A DNA stretch of 6,989 bases from Alphaproteobacteria bacterium. GTDB lineage: Bacteria; Pseudomonadota; Alphaproteobacteria; SMXP01. The notes beneath the pieces were generated by a model, which worked only from the letters and a program-made list of their open reading frames with translations, was not told the origin of the DNA and did not search any database. The position numbers were made by a program, and so were the translations under genes. Below are positions 1 through 5,542 of this stretch, piece by piece (positions within the stretch are counted from its first letter, which is position 1; every line of letters starts with the position of its first letter). The stretch lies in the NCBI GenBank assembly GCA_004356335.1, contig SMXP01000116.1:1-6989 (forward strand), in the 5' to 3' direction.

Positions 1-60
1 CGTTGCAAGAGACCACCTAAAATGACGCCGTCCAGCTAAAAGGCATGCCTGACAGTCGAC

Positions 61-1068
61 ATGATAAATCGTCGCCATTTTCTGCAAACCGCCACCGCCA
101 TGGCGGCGCTGCCGGCCGTAAGTGGGTGCAGCCAAGGGGAAGACTTGCCCTTGCCGCCCGACGTTTACGTTGGCCCGTTCGGTGCCGATTCCACGGCGGA
201 GGACGTGACCGCAGGACTTGATCTGACCGGCAAGACGGCGCTCATCACCGGCGCCACTTCGGGCCTCGGTTACGAAACCATGCGGGTCCTCGCCATGCGC
301 GGCGCCCATGTCATCGGCTCCGGACGCACCATGGAAAAAGCGCAAACCGCTTGCGACAGCGTGCAAGGAAAGACCACGCCGGTGGTTTGCGAACTGACGG
401 ATTTTGAGTCCGTGGCGAGCTGCGTCACGCAGGTCCGGGCGTTGGATACGCCCATCGACATGCTGATCTGCAATGCCGGAATCATGGCGTTGCGTGAGCG
501 CGAGCTGGTCTATGGCCTTGAGAAACATTTCGTGGTCAACCATCTGGGACATTTCATCCTGGTCAATGGACTGTTGGACCTGGTGACCAGCGCCCCGCAA
601 GGCCGCGTGGTCGTGTTGTCCAGCGGGTCGGCCACGCGCAGCGCACCCAAGGAAGGCATTTTGTTCGACAATCTTTCCTTGGACGGAGTTTACGAACCCG
701 AAATGGGCTATGGCCATTCCAAATTAGCCAATGTGTTGTTCTCTTTGGAATTGGCCCGGCGATTGGAAAAGACCAACGCCACATCGAATGCCCTACGGCC
801 GGGCGTCATCATGACCAATCTGGGCCGCCACTTGCCCCAATGGCAGATCATCGTCTCGCGCCTGTTCGGATGGTTGTTCATGAAATCGCTGGCCCAGGGA
901 ACGGCAACCACCTGTTATGTGGCAACCTACCCGGCTTTGAATAAAACCAGCGGACACTTTTTTGAACACTGCAATCCCCATCGCCCCGGCGGTCACACGG
1001 AAAACGCCGACATGGCAAAAAGATTGTGGGATGTCTCACAAGAGCTCACGTCGGATTATATAAGTTAA
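61..1068 (+). CDS. Tat-exported lipoprotein, short-chain dehydrogenase/reductase (SDR) family
   Basis: A 335-residue NAD(P)-dependent oxidoreductase of the classical SDR fold, closest in pattern to the retinol dehydrogenase/WWOX-like group; the substrate cannot be told. The N-terminus carries a twin-arginine motif (NRRHFLQ, residues 3-9), a short Ala-rich hydrophobic stretch and a lipobox VSGC with Cys23, so it reads as a Tat-exported lipoprotein. The SDR core starts near residue 55: cofactor motif TGATSGLG (63-70), Arg89 after strand 2 (suggesting NADP preference), NAG (138-140), Asn160 in VNHLGHF, catalytic Ser at about 188 in VVVLSS, and YGHSK with Tyr217 and Lys221. The catalytic tetrad is therefore intact. 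The ribosome site is poor (only AAGG about 18 bases upstream), but the signal peptide begins exactly at this ATG. The gene converges on the cytochrome b561 gene with a 16-bp gap. Export of an NADP-type enzyme is odd, since the periplasm normally lacks free NADP. Confidence 0.9.
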   Translation: MINRRHFLQTATAMAALPAVSGCSQGEDLPLPPDVYVGPFGADSTAEDVTAGLDLTGKTALITGATSGLGYETMRVLAMRGAHVIGSGRTMEKAQTACDSVQGKTTPVVCELTDFESVASCVTQVRALDTPIDMLICNAGIMALRERELVYGLEKHFVVNHLGHFILVNGLLDLVTSAPQGRVVVLSSGSATRSAPKEGILFDNLSLDGVYEPEMGYGHSKLANVLFSLELARRLEKTNATSNALRPGVIMTNLGRHLPQWQIIVSRLFGWLFMKSLAQGTATTCYVATYPALNKTSGHFFEHCNPHRPGGHTENADMAKRLWDVSQELTSDYIS

Positions 1069-1084
1069 AAACGCCCGCGGCCGA

Positions 1085-1675
1085 TCAATCGTCCTCCTGC
1101 GGGGGCAAGGCCGGGATCATGCGGCGCAACAGATTATCTTTGACATGGAATTGATGATAAAGCGCGGCAAGTGAATGAATGACCAGAAGGCCGATCATTA
1201 TCCGCGAGCCCTGTTTGTGAATAAAACTCGGAAGTTCAAACCAGAACGTCGGCGCATGGGCCTCAGAGTTAAGATAAAACAGATTAAACGGTGCTATTTC
1301 GTATGGCGCTGAAAAAGTGGATAAGAATCCCAAGAGCGGCGTTAGGAACATCAAAACATAAAAGGCGCGATGGACCGAAATGGCCACTCGATACTGCCAC
1401 AAGGGCGTATTCTCCACCATGGGCGCCGACCCCCGTCGCAAAAACCAAACGATACGCAACACAACAAGGGCGAGGATGATGAGCCCCATGCCGGTATGGA
1501 ACGTGACCATAGGCGGGCGCTGGTCAAAAGGCATTCCCTCTATTTCCGGCGGGAAAAAAATCTGCCGAATGAGCAAAGCCCCAATGACCCAATGAAACAG
1601 GATGGAAAGGGGATCATAGACATAGGTCCGACCGCTCCACGTGGATCGCTTGTTATTGTTTTCTTGGCTTAACAC
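1085..1675 (-). CDS. Cytochrome b561 family protein (CybB/YodB type)
   Basis: A 196-residue inner-membrane di-heme b-type cytochrome that would pass electrons between quinone and a periplasmic or membrane partner. Four hydrophobic segments fit the family: about 23-40, 56-78, 98-118 and 153-176. The conserved histidines are where expected: HW at 28, HTGMG at 60, HRAFY at 102, HKQG at 153, and H167/H174 in the last helix. These are the candidate heme ligands. The length is typical. The start codon is GTG; the next methionine (Met48) would remove helix 1, and AGGAG lies 6 bases ahead of the GTG, so this start is well supported. Upstream are two palindromic repeats and then the co-directional ParB-like gene, 201 bp away, so an independent promoter is likely. 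The partner is unknown; the convergent exported SDR is a neighbour but not necessarily a partner. Confidence 0.93.
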   Translation of the reverse strand: MLSQENNNKRSTWSGRTYVYDPLSILFHWVIGALLIRQIFFPPEIEGMPFDQRPPMVTFHTGMGLIILALVVLRIVWFLRRGSAPMVENTPLWQYRVAISVHRAFYVLMFLTPLLGFLSTFSAPYEIAPFNLFYLNSEAHAPTFWFELPSFIHKQGSRIMIGLLVIHSLAALYHQFHVKDNLLRRMIPALPPQEDD

Positions 1676-1681
1676 GCGTCG

Positions 1682-1686
1682 CTCCT
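1682..1686 (-). promoter_or_regulatory. Shine-Dalgarno deciding the GTG start of the cytochrome b561 gene
   Basis: On the minus strand AGGAG is followed by CGACGC and then GTG, a 6-base spacing. No ATG in this frame would keep transmembrane helix 1, so this site fixes the start at 1675. Confidence 0.7.
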
Positions 1687-1712
1687 ATGCCTTTTCTTTG
1701 GAACGGCAAAGA

Positions 1713-1761
1713 CTAGAGCGCATTCACAAAAAGTGTACGCGGTTTTTGGGTTCGAATGCGC
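1713..1761 (+). repeat. Palindromic intergenic element, copy A1 (short form, type-alpha arms)
   Basis: The outer stem is GCGCATTC (1718-1725) with GAATGCGC (1754-1761); an inner stem is CAAAAA (1727-1732) with TTTTTG (1743-1748). The left end is CTAGAG. The core between the arms (AAAAGTG.AC.C.GGTTTT) aligns without gaps to the core of the copy at 4667-4715, so this is a diverged short-form member. It shares an identical 20-base block (1707-1726) with the next copy (1771-1790), including 6 bases outside the element, which suggests local tandem duplication. Confidence 0.8.
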
Positions 1762-1776
1762 GACCAATAACAAAGA

Positions 1777-1849
1777 CTAGAGCGCATTCAGGAAAAGCAT
1801 GCCCCGGCGAAGGCCGGGGTGGACCCGGTTTTCCGTCCGAATGCGCTCT
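1777..1849 (+). repeat. Palindromic intergenic element, copy A2 (long form with nested hairpin)
   Basis: Three nested stems: outer AGAGCGCATTC (1779-1789) with GAATGCGCTCT (1839-1849), a perfect 11 bp; middle GGAAAA (1791-1796) with TTTTCC (1829-1834); inner CCCCGGC (1802-1808) with GCCGGGG (1813-1819) around a GAAG loop. Relative to the short form it has about 22 extra bases that carry the inner hairpin. It begins 27 bp beyond the stop of the ParB-like gene and could act as that transcript's 3' hairpin. Confidence 0.9.
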
Positions 1850-1876
1850 GACAATTTGAAAGTAATCACGATCTTT

Positions 1877-2125
1877 TCAGTGGAACCGCGCTTCCACAAT
1901 AAACCCTTCAATCGTCTCTTCGCCCAGCGCCCTGCACGCTTCCAAGCGATGCAGGCCTTCGACCAAAATGAAATGGTCCTTATCCGGTCGCACCATGATC
2001 GGGGTTAGCTGTCCCTCTTCCAGCATGCTCTGGGCAATTTCATCCACGGTCTCCGGCTTGAGCGTTTTGCGCCGTTTGACCGGTACATAGATATCTTCAA
2101 TTTTGAACGTCTGCTTCTGAAACAT
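1877..2125 (-). CDS. Small ParB/sulfiredoxin-fold (ParB N-terminal domain) protein
   Basis: An 82-residue protein that is almost entirely one ParB N-terminal/Srx-like domain. Residues 22-47 (LKPETVDEIAQSMLEEGQLTPIMVRP) match the ParB pattern in which a helix with 'S..E.G...PI.V' leads into a strand, and EGLHRLEACRALG (56-68) is the equivalent of the ParB GERR nucleotide-binding box, with His59-Arg60. There is no helix-turn-helix and no C-terminal dimerisation domain, so it is unlikely to be a chromosome-partition ParB. Solo domains of this size occur in proteobacteria with unknown function; nucleotide binding is plausible by family but not shown. It starts at an ATG with only a weak purine-rich site (GGGTGGGTAG). 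It is divergent from the PNPOx-like gene. The sequence past its stop does not continue the ParB pattern, so I see no evidence of truncation. Confidence 0.85.
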   Translation of the reverse strand: MFQKQTFKIEDIYVPVKRRKTLKPETVDEIAQSMLEEGQLTPIMVRPDKDHFILVEGLHRLEACRALGEETIEGFIVEARFH

Positions 2126-2292
2126 ATCAACAGCTACCCACCCTGATTATGGCATCGGCAAGACGGAACATAAACCCTCCATCTCAAGGCGCTCAATCCT
2201 TTCCGCCAATATTTCTGAGATTCACCGCCTCGACGCTGCCTGTTTACAATCGACCAGCAGGCGGCATTTGTTCCGCATTTATGACAAGACTA

Positions 2293-2323
2293 TTGACTAA
2301 TCACCGCTCTCGTCGCCTTTAAT
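2293..2323 (+). promoter_or_regulatory. Candidate promoter for the PNPOx-like gene
   Basis: TTGACT (2293-2298) and TTTAAT (2318-2323) resemble -35 and -10 hexamers, but the 19-bp spacer is longer than ideal. They lie about 60 bp ahead of the ATG at 2384 in the divergent gap. This is a pattern match only. Confidence 0.25.
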
Positions 2324-2383
2324 GTCGTTAACGAACCCCTGCTTTTCAGGAAAATCGCCGGGGGACAAAGGAGGACAAAAACG

Positions 2384-2950
2384 ATGAGCGTTGCCCATAA
2401 ATGGTTGGAACAAGATCCGTGGCCGACAAAGCAAATGTCACGAGACATGTTGGAAAGTCGAATTGAGCGCGTGCTCACCTTAACCAATATCGGTTATCTG
2501 GGGACGGTGAGCAAAAGCGGATCGGCCATAGTCAGCCCCTTGGAAGTTTATGCCGAGGGTTTATCCGTATATTTCTTGCCCCAACCGGGCAGTCCCAAGC
2601 TCAAAGCCATGCAGCGGGATCCCCGTGTATCGCTTGCCATCGCCAATCCCATGGCCGGCTGGGCGTGCGTCATGGGCGCGCAATTTTTCGGGAACGCGAC
2701 CTTGCTCGAGGTCGATACACCCGAATGGGAGCACGGCATGAAGGTTTTCAAATGGGTCGGATCGTCCTTTGAATTGGGGCGCGATTTGTCCGGACCGCCG
2801 AGAACGATGATTGCTCGATTGGACCCGGACCGCATCGTCTACACCGAGCATCTATTACGCAAGCAAGGTTACGCGCCCCGGCAGATTTGGCGAAAAGATT
2901 CTGACGACGTGCAGGTTGTACAAGGAACCGCCAAATTTAAACCGGTATAA
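2384..2950 (+). CDS. Pyridoxamine 5'-phosphate oxidase-like FMN split-barrel protein
   Basis: A 188-residue flavin-binding split-barrel protein of the broad PNPOx-like family; cytoplasmic, with unknown substrate. After an N-terminal helix (16-35), residues 36-56 (IGYLGTVSKSG..IVSPLEVY) form the first barrel strands, followed by LSVYFLPQPGSPKLKAMQRDPRVSLAIANP (60-89), which has the usual 'S.K...L..DPRV.L' arrangement around the FMN phosphate. The second half (about 93-175) completes the barrel and ends in an IWRKD strand. It lacks the PdxH C-terminal signature (R-L-H-D-R), so it is not a second pyridoxal phosphate synthase; candidate roles for the family include F420/FMN/heme-linked reduction. 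The start is well supported by AAAGGAGG (2367-2374), 9 bases upstream. It converges on the glycine-zipper gene, with a palindromic repeat filling the gap. Confidence 0.87.
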   Translation: MSVAHKWLEQDPWPTKQMSRDMLESRIERVLTLTNIGYLGTVSKSGSAIVSPLEVYAEGLSVYFLPQPGSPKLKAMQRDPRVSLAIANPMAGWACVMGAQFFGNATLLEVDTPEWEHGMKVFKWVGSSFELGRDLSGPPRTMIARLDPDRIVYTEHLLRKQGYAPRQIWRKDSDDVQVVQGTAKFKPV

Positions 2951-2973
2951 CCAGATGTTGGGCATCGTTGGGC

Positions 2974-3035
2974 CGGACGGAAAACCGGGCCCACCCCGGC
3001 TTTCGCCGGGGCATGCTTTTCCTGGAAACACTCTA
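2974..3035 (-). repeat. Palindromic intergenic element, copy B (long form, one outer arm lost or replaced)
   Basis: Read on the minus strand, the core matches copy A2 almost base for base: middle stem GGAAAA (2979-2984) with TTTTCC (3017-3022), inner stem CCCCGGC (2994-3000) with GCCGGGG (3005-3011) and a 4-base loop. The right arm TGGAAACACTCT (3023-3034) is the type-beta arm seen at 4667-4715, but the opposite arm is not its complement and matches neither arm type. It sits between the stops of two convergent genes, where its hairpin could terminate both. Confidence 0.85.
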
Positions 3036-3042
3036 AAGGCCG

Positions 3043-3498
3043 TCAGCTTACGGAATAGCCGCGGGCCTCGAGACAGGCGGTCATTGCGCGATTATAATCA
3101 TCGCGCCCATAGGTGGCGGCGGCCTGAGCTTCCTGTTTGGATTTCTTACCCTTGCGGTTGCCGATAAAGCCACCGAGCGCACCGCCAGCCAGCGCCCCGA
3201 AGCCCGGCTTATCGCCAATCACTTCCCCGAGAATCGCACCGCCGGCGGCACCGCCCACAGCGCCAATGGCTGTATTCTTGACTACTTTGCCCTTGCCGGC
3301 ATCCTGTTCGCCGGAAGCATAAAACGGATCATAGCCGGTTTGTTGCGACGCCCAGCTGCGGCATTCGCCCTCATCGATGGCCTGATGCTCTGGCGATTGA
3401 CCCTCCGCCGGGTAAACGAAAATATCCTGCTGGGCCCAAGCGGCCGCGGTTAAGCTGACGCCGACAAAACCAGCCAGGATAAGGGAAACTTTCCGCAT
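3043..3498 (-). CDS. Secreted glycine-zipper domain protein
   Basis: A 151-residue envelope protein of unknown function. Residues 1-22 form a classical Sec signal peptide (MRK, hydrophobic core, cleavage predicted after AWA22). The mature part has a conserved-looking head, ECRSWASQQTGYDP (45-58), then two glycine-zipper segments (79-95 and 99-113, with G at close to every fourth position) able to form a membrane-associated helical hairpin, a basic stretch (RKGKKSK, 115-121), and a C-terminal YNRAMTACLEARGYSV (135-150). Cys46 and Cys142 could form a disulfide. Proteins with this head, zipper and tail are common in proteobacteria and are annotated only as glycine-zipper family. The ribosome site AAAGGAG lies about 7 bases ahead of the ATG. 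The upstream gap holds a 9-bp direct repeat, so it may have its own regulated promoter. Confidence 0.88.
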   Translation of the reverse strand: MRKVSLILAGFVGVSLTAAAWAQQDIFVYPAEGQSPEHQAIDEGECRSWASQQTGYDPFYASGEQDAGKGKVVKNTAIGAVGGAAGGAILGEVIGDKPGFGALAGGALGGFIGNRKGKKSKQEAQAAATYGRDDYNRAMTACLEARGYSVS

Positions 3499-3529
3499 GT
3501 GACATCTCCTTTTACGTATGATTACAAAG

Positions 3530-3562
3530 AGTAAACGAAAAATGGTGCCAAAAAGTAAACGA
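3530..3562. repeat. Direct repeat AGTAAACGA x2 upstream of the glycine-zipper gene
   Basis: AGTAAACGA occurs at 3530-3538 and again at 3554-3562, 24 bp apart, in the same orientation, 32-64 bp upstream of the glycine-zipper start. On the transcribed strand it reads TCGTTTACT. The placement fits an operator or activator half-site pair; the binding protein is not known. Confidence 0.35.
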
Positions 3563-3619
3563 GGCGATGATTAAAACTGCCCAGCGATCTAACACCAACG
3601 ATTATGAACGACACATGAA

Positions 3620-3664
3620 GGGCCGACAAGAACCGATCTTGCCCCGGTATAATCGGCTCTTTTT
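3620..3664 (+). terminator. Terminator-like hairpin with T-tract on the + strand, no parent gene seen
   Basis: GGGCCGA (3620-3626) pairs with TCGGCTC (3653-3659) with one G-U pair, enclosing a smaller CAAG/CTTG stem (3627-3630/3638-3641), and is followed directly by TTTTT (3660-3664). This has the form of an intrinsic terminator for rightward transcription, yet no + strand gene lies upstream within 650 bp. It may end a small RNA, or serve the leftward CDF transcript from the other side, where the T-tract is missing. The loop is large, so stability is uncertain. Confidence 0.4.
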
Positions 3665-3712
3665 CATTAAAATTTTAGTTTTCGATCATGGCGCGTGATA
3701 TCGCATTCATAC

Positions 3713-4657
3713 TTAACGTTTATCCAGTGCAGTAATCTCTTCCAAGCCCGCCGGATCCTGGTGGATAATGATTTCCGCGCGCGGAAACGTGTTCAAAAGT
3801 TGTTGTTCCACCTCATCGGCGATTTCATGGGCCCTGACCAGAGAGATGTCGGCATCGAGTTCAAGATGTAATTGGATGAAATCAAGTCGCCCGGCCGACC
3901 GCGTGCGTAAATCATGAACGTCCAACACATCCGGATGTTTCATGGCCATGTCGCGCACGCGCATTCTTTTGTCGTCGGGGAATTCCCTATCCATCAGTTG
4001 ATCGTAAGACTGCCGAACAATCGTCCAGGCAGCCCATACGATATAAACGGCAACGCCCAGACCGATCGCCGGATCGATCAGCGGCAGACCGGCAATCCCG
4101 GATAACAGCAGGGCGGCGATCACCGCCACATTCATCAAGAGGTCACCTTTATAATGCAACTCATCGGCCGAGATGACGAGCGATCCCGATCGTTGGATCA
4201 CCTTGCGTTGAAACCGCACCAACAAAAGTGTCAGGATGATCGAGATGACAATAACGACGACACCGATCAACCCGTTCTCGACGGATTTAGGTGTGCCGAT
4301 CCGTTGCAAACATTCATACACAAGATAAAGCGCGGACAATGCGATGATCAATGCTTGTCCAAGGCCCGCCAATGCTTCTACTTTTCCATGTCCGAAGCGA
4401 TGTTCTTCGTCACGCGGTAAGAGCGCCTTGCGCACCGCAATCATATTGACCAGCGAGACGGCCACATCAAGCATGCTGTCGAATAACGAGCCGAGCAAAG
4501 CCACCGATCCGGTGAACCACCAAGCTATCGCCTTAATGACAACTAATATTCCGGCGGTCGAGACGGCGGCATAGGTCGCCGACCGCATGAGACTTTCGGC
4601 CTCTCGGTCCACCCGTGATATTCCGTGACTATGGCTTGTTTGAGTCGCTTCAGTCAT
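3713..4657 (-). CDS. Cation diffusion facilitator (FieF-like Zn/Fe/Cd efflux transporter)
   Basis: A 314-residue inner-membrane metal/proton antiporter of the CDF family, FieF (YiiP) type, exporting divalent metals such as Zn2+ from the cytoplasm. Six hydrophobic segments are visible between about 28 and 216, followed by a cytoplasmic ferredoxin-like domain (about 222-304). The metal ligands correspond one to one with E. coli FieF as I recall its numbering: site A Asp60, Asp64, His168, Asp172 (DSMLD and HYKGD), site B Asp83, His86, His90 (EEHRFGHGK), all at offset 15; and the C-terminal site His248, His264, His277, His299, Asp301, all at offset 16. Asp60 rather than His at the first site A position is the arrangement of FieF-type transporters that also handle iron and cadmium. 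The N-terminus has an extra 'HSH' tail (9-11). Only a weak AGGCGA precedes the ATG, and a palindromic repeat ends 9 bp upstream of the start. Confidence 0.95.
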   Translation of the reverse strand: MTEATQTSHSHGISRVDREAESLMRSATYAAVSTAGILVVIKAIAWWFTGSVALLGSLFDSMLDVAVSLVNMIAVRKALLPRDEEHRFGHGKVEALAGLGQALIIALSALYLVYECLQRIGTPKSVENGLIGVVVIVISIILTLLLVRFQRKVIQRSGSLVISADELHYKGDLLMNVAVIAALLLSGIAGLPLIDPAIGLGVAVYIVWAAWTIVRQSYDQLMDREFPDDKRMRVRDMAMKHPDVLDVHDLRTRSAGRLDFIQLHLELDADISLVRAHEIADEVEQQLLNTFPRAEIIIHQDPAGLEEITALDKR

Positions 4658-4666
4658 ATACGTCGC

Positions 4667-4715
4667 CTAGAGTGTTTCCAGGAAAAGTGGACACCGGTTT
4701 TCCGTCCGGAAACAC
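4667..4715 (+). repeat. Palindromic intergenic element, copy C (short form, type-beta arms)
   Basis: Outer stem GTGTTTCC (4672-4679) with GGAAACAC (4708-4715); middle stem GGAAAA (4681-4686) with TTTTCC (4698-4703); core GTGGACACCGG without the inner hairpin. The CTAG end (4667-4670) lies 10 bp from the CDF start codon, so the element is either in the CDF 5' leader or between its promoter and gene. On the other side a separate long hairpin follows, ending pdxH. Confidence 0.9.
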
Positions 4716-4728
4716 GATAAATCAATAA

Positions 4729-4773
4729 CTTAGGGTCGGGTTTTGATTCCATCAAAACCGTAAAGACCCTAAG
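4729..4773 (-). terminator. Long hairpin at the 3' end of pdxH, probable transcription terminator
   Basis: Two stacked perfect 9-bp stems: CTTAGGGTC (4729-4737) with GACCCTAAG (4765-4773), and GGTTTTGAT (4739-4747) with ATCAAAACC (4751-4759), with a 3-base loop and a small asymmetric internal bulge (one base against five). The outer stem starts within the last codons and stop of pdxH. On the minus strand it is followed by TTATTGATTTATCG, a T-rich but broken tail, so it is an imperfect intrinsic terminator or a 3'-end stabiliser. Confidence 0.7.
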
Positions 4774-5410
4774 GGTACAAGCGCTCTGTTCGCCAATCTT
4801 TGTGTTCTAAACTATTGCGAATGAAAGTTCGACGATCATGCAATCGAAAGGGTCGATGGCGCCAGAATTCATAACTTAAGGGCATGATCCGATAGCCGGA
4901 CCAAAATGACGGTCGCTCAGCCGCTTTGAACGCATATTTCGCGGCATATTTCGCGGCTGCCTTTTCCAAGGCAAATCGACTTTCCAATGGCCGCGATTGC
5001 TTCGACGCCCAAGCGCCGATCTGACTATCTTTGGATCGCGTTGCAAAATACGCATCGGCCTCTTCGTCGGTCACTTGCTCGGTCGGCCCTTGAATGCGCA
5101 CCTGCCTGCGCAAACTCTTCCAATGAAAACACAAGGCGGCATTGGGAGTCATCCTCAGTTCGTGTCCCTTGTCGCTTTCCAGATTAGTGTAGAACACATA
5201 ACCACGCTCGTCGAATGCCTTCAAAAGAACCATGCGGACATTAGGCACCCCATTATCCGTAACGGTTGCAAGCGCCATGGCGCCCGGGTCGTTGGGCTCA
5301 CGTTCTTGCGCCGCCGCGTACCACTCGGCAAACAAGTGCAATGGATCGACAGTCGAGAACAGCCGATCGTCATGTTGTTCGTCTTGTTCGGGTGATCCCG
5401 CATCAACCAT
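4769..5410 (-). CDS. pdxH: Pyridoxine/pyridoxamine 5'-phosphate oxidase (EC 1.4.3.5)
   Basis: A 213-residue FMN-dependent homodimeric cytosolic enzyme that oxidises pyridoxine or pyridoxamine 5'-phosphate to pyridoxal 5'-phosphate with O2, the final step of vitamin B6 cofactor synthesis and salvage. FMN contacts are visible: RMVLLK (59-64), FYTN (73-76), S79..KG82, FHW (95-97) and RRQVRI (101-106). The substrate-binding part includes GAWASKQSR (132-140) and the C-terminal family signature EFWRHRPFRLHDR (181-193), with Arg189 and His191 matching the PLP-binding Arg197 and His199 of E. coli PdxH as I recall them. The signature has Arg184 where Q, H or G is usual. The length is normal (E. coli 218). 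AAGGA lies about 9 bases ahead of the ATG. It is divergent from the surface-antigen gene and followed by a long hairpin, so it is probably a single-gene transcript. Confidence 0.97.
   Translation of the reverse strand: MVDAGSPEQDEQHDDRLFSTVDPLHLFAEWYAAAQEREPNDPGAMALATVTDNGVPNVRMVLLKAFDERGYVFYTNLESDKGHELRMTPNAALCFHWKSLRRQVRIQGPTEQVTDEEADAYFATRSKDSQIGAWASKQSRPLESRFALEKAAAKYAAKYAFKAAERPSFWSGYRIMPLSYEFWRHRPFRLHDRRTFIRNSLEHKDWRTERLYP
4932..4955. repeat. pdxH: Perfect 12-bp tandem duplication inside pdxH
   Basis: GCATATTTCGCG occurs twice back to back (4932-4943, 4944-4955). It is in frame and encodes the repeated AKYA of KAAAKYAAKYAFK (residues 150-162), in the variable helix before the RPSFWSGY segment. 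The length is a multiple of three, so the protein is not disrupted. Confidence 0.6.
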
Positions 5411-5426
5411 AATTATTCATCCTTGG

Positions 5427-5444
5427 TTCAGGCCTGGATCTGAA
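5427..5444. promoter_or_regulatory. Dyad TTCAG-N8-CTGAA just upstream of pdxH
   Basis: TTCAG (5427-5431) and CTGAA (5440-5444) form an 18-bp dyad that touches the ribosome-binding region of pdxH (minus strand), in the divergent gap with the surface-antigen gene. Its size and position suit an operator, but short dyads arise by chance. Confidence 0.25.
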
Positions 5445-5542
5445 TAACCTATCGAAACTCCACATCTAGCCCACTGTCTTGCTATTGTATGATAACCTCA
5501 ATTCATGGAAAACAGACTTTGGATTAAAGGGATCAGGAGACC

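Noticed and set aside
41..50. 10-bp palindrome AGGCATGCCT upstream of the SDR gene
   Set aside because: It is a single short palindrome at the window edge with no second copy; not enough to call an operator.
1713..1849. Possible CRISPR-like array at the two adjacent repeats
   Set aside because: There are only two units, they are strongly palindromic and differ in length, and further copies are dispersed in both orientations with no cas genes.
3648..3653. Exact TATAAT on the + strand
   Set aside because: It lies inside the loop of the terminator-like hairpin, has no acceptable -35 at 16-18 bp, and would drive transcription into the 3' end of the CDF gene in antisense.
3567..3698. 43-codon + strand open frame in the gap between the glycine-zipper and CDF genes
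   Set aside because: It runs straight through the terminator-like hairpin, has GAGG only 2 bases before the ATG, and shows no recognisable protein pattern.
4997..5395. 132-codon + strand frame opposite pdxH
   Set aside because: It is antisense to a fully conserved pdxH; its composition reflects the complementary strand, with no family resemblance.
2384..5410. Idea that the PNPOx-like gene is a second pdxH
   Set aside because: It lacks the C-terminal RLHDR substrate-binding signature and the RMVLLK FMN segment; only the general split-barrel fold is shared.
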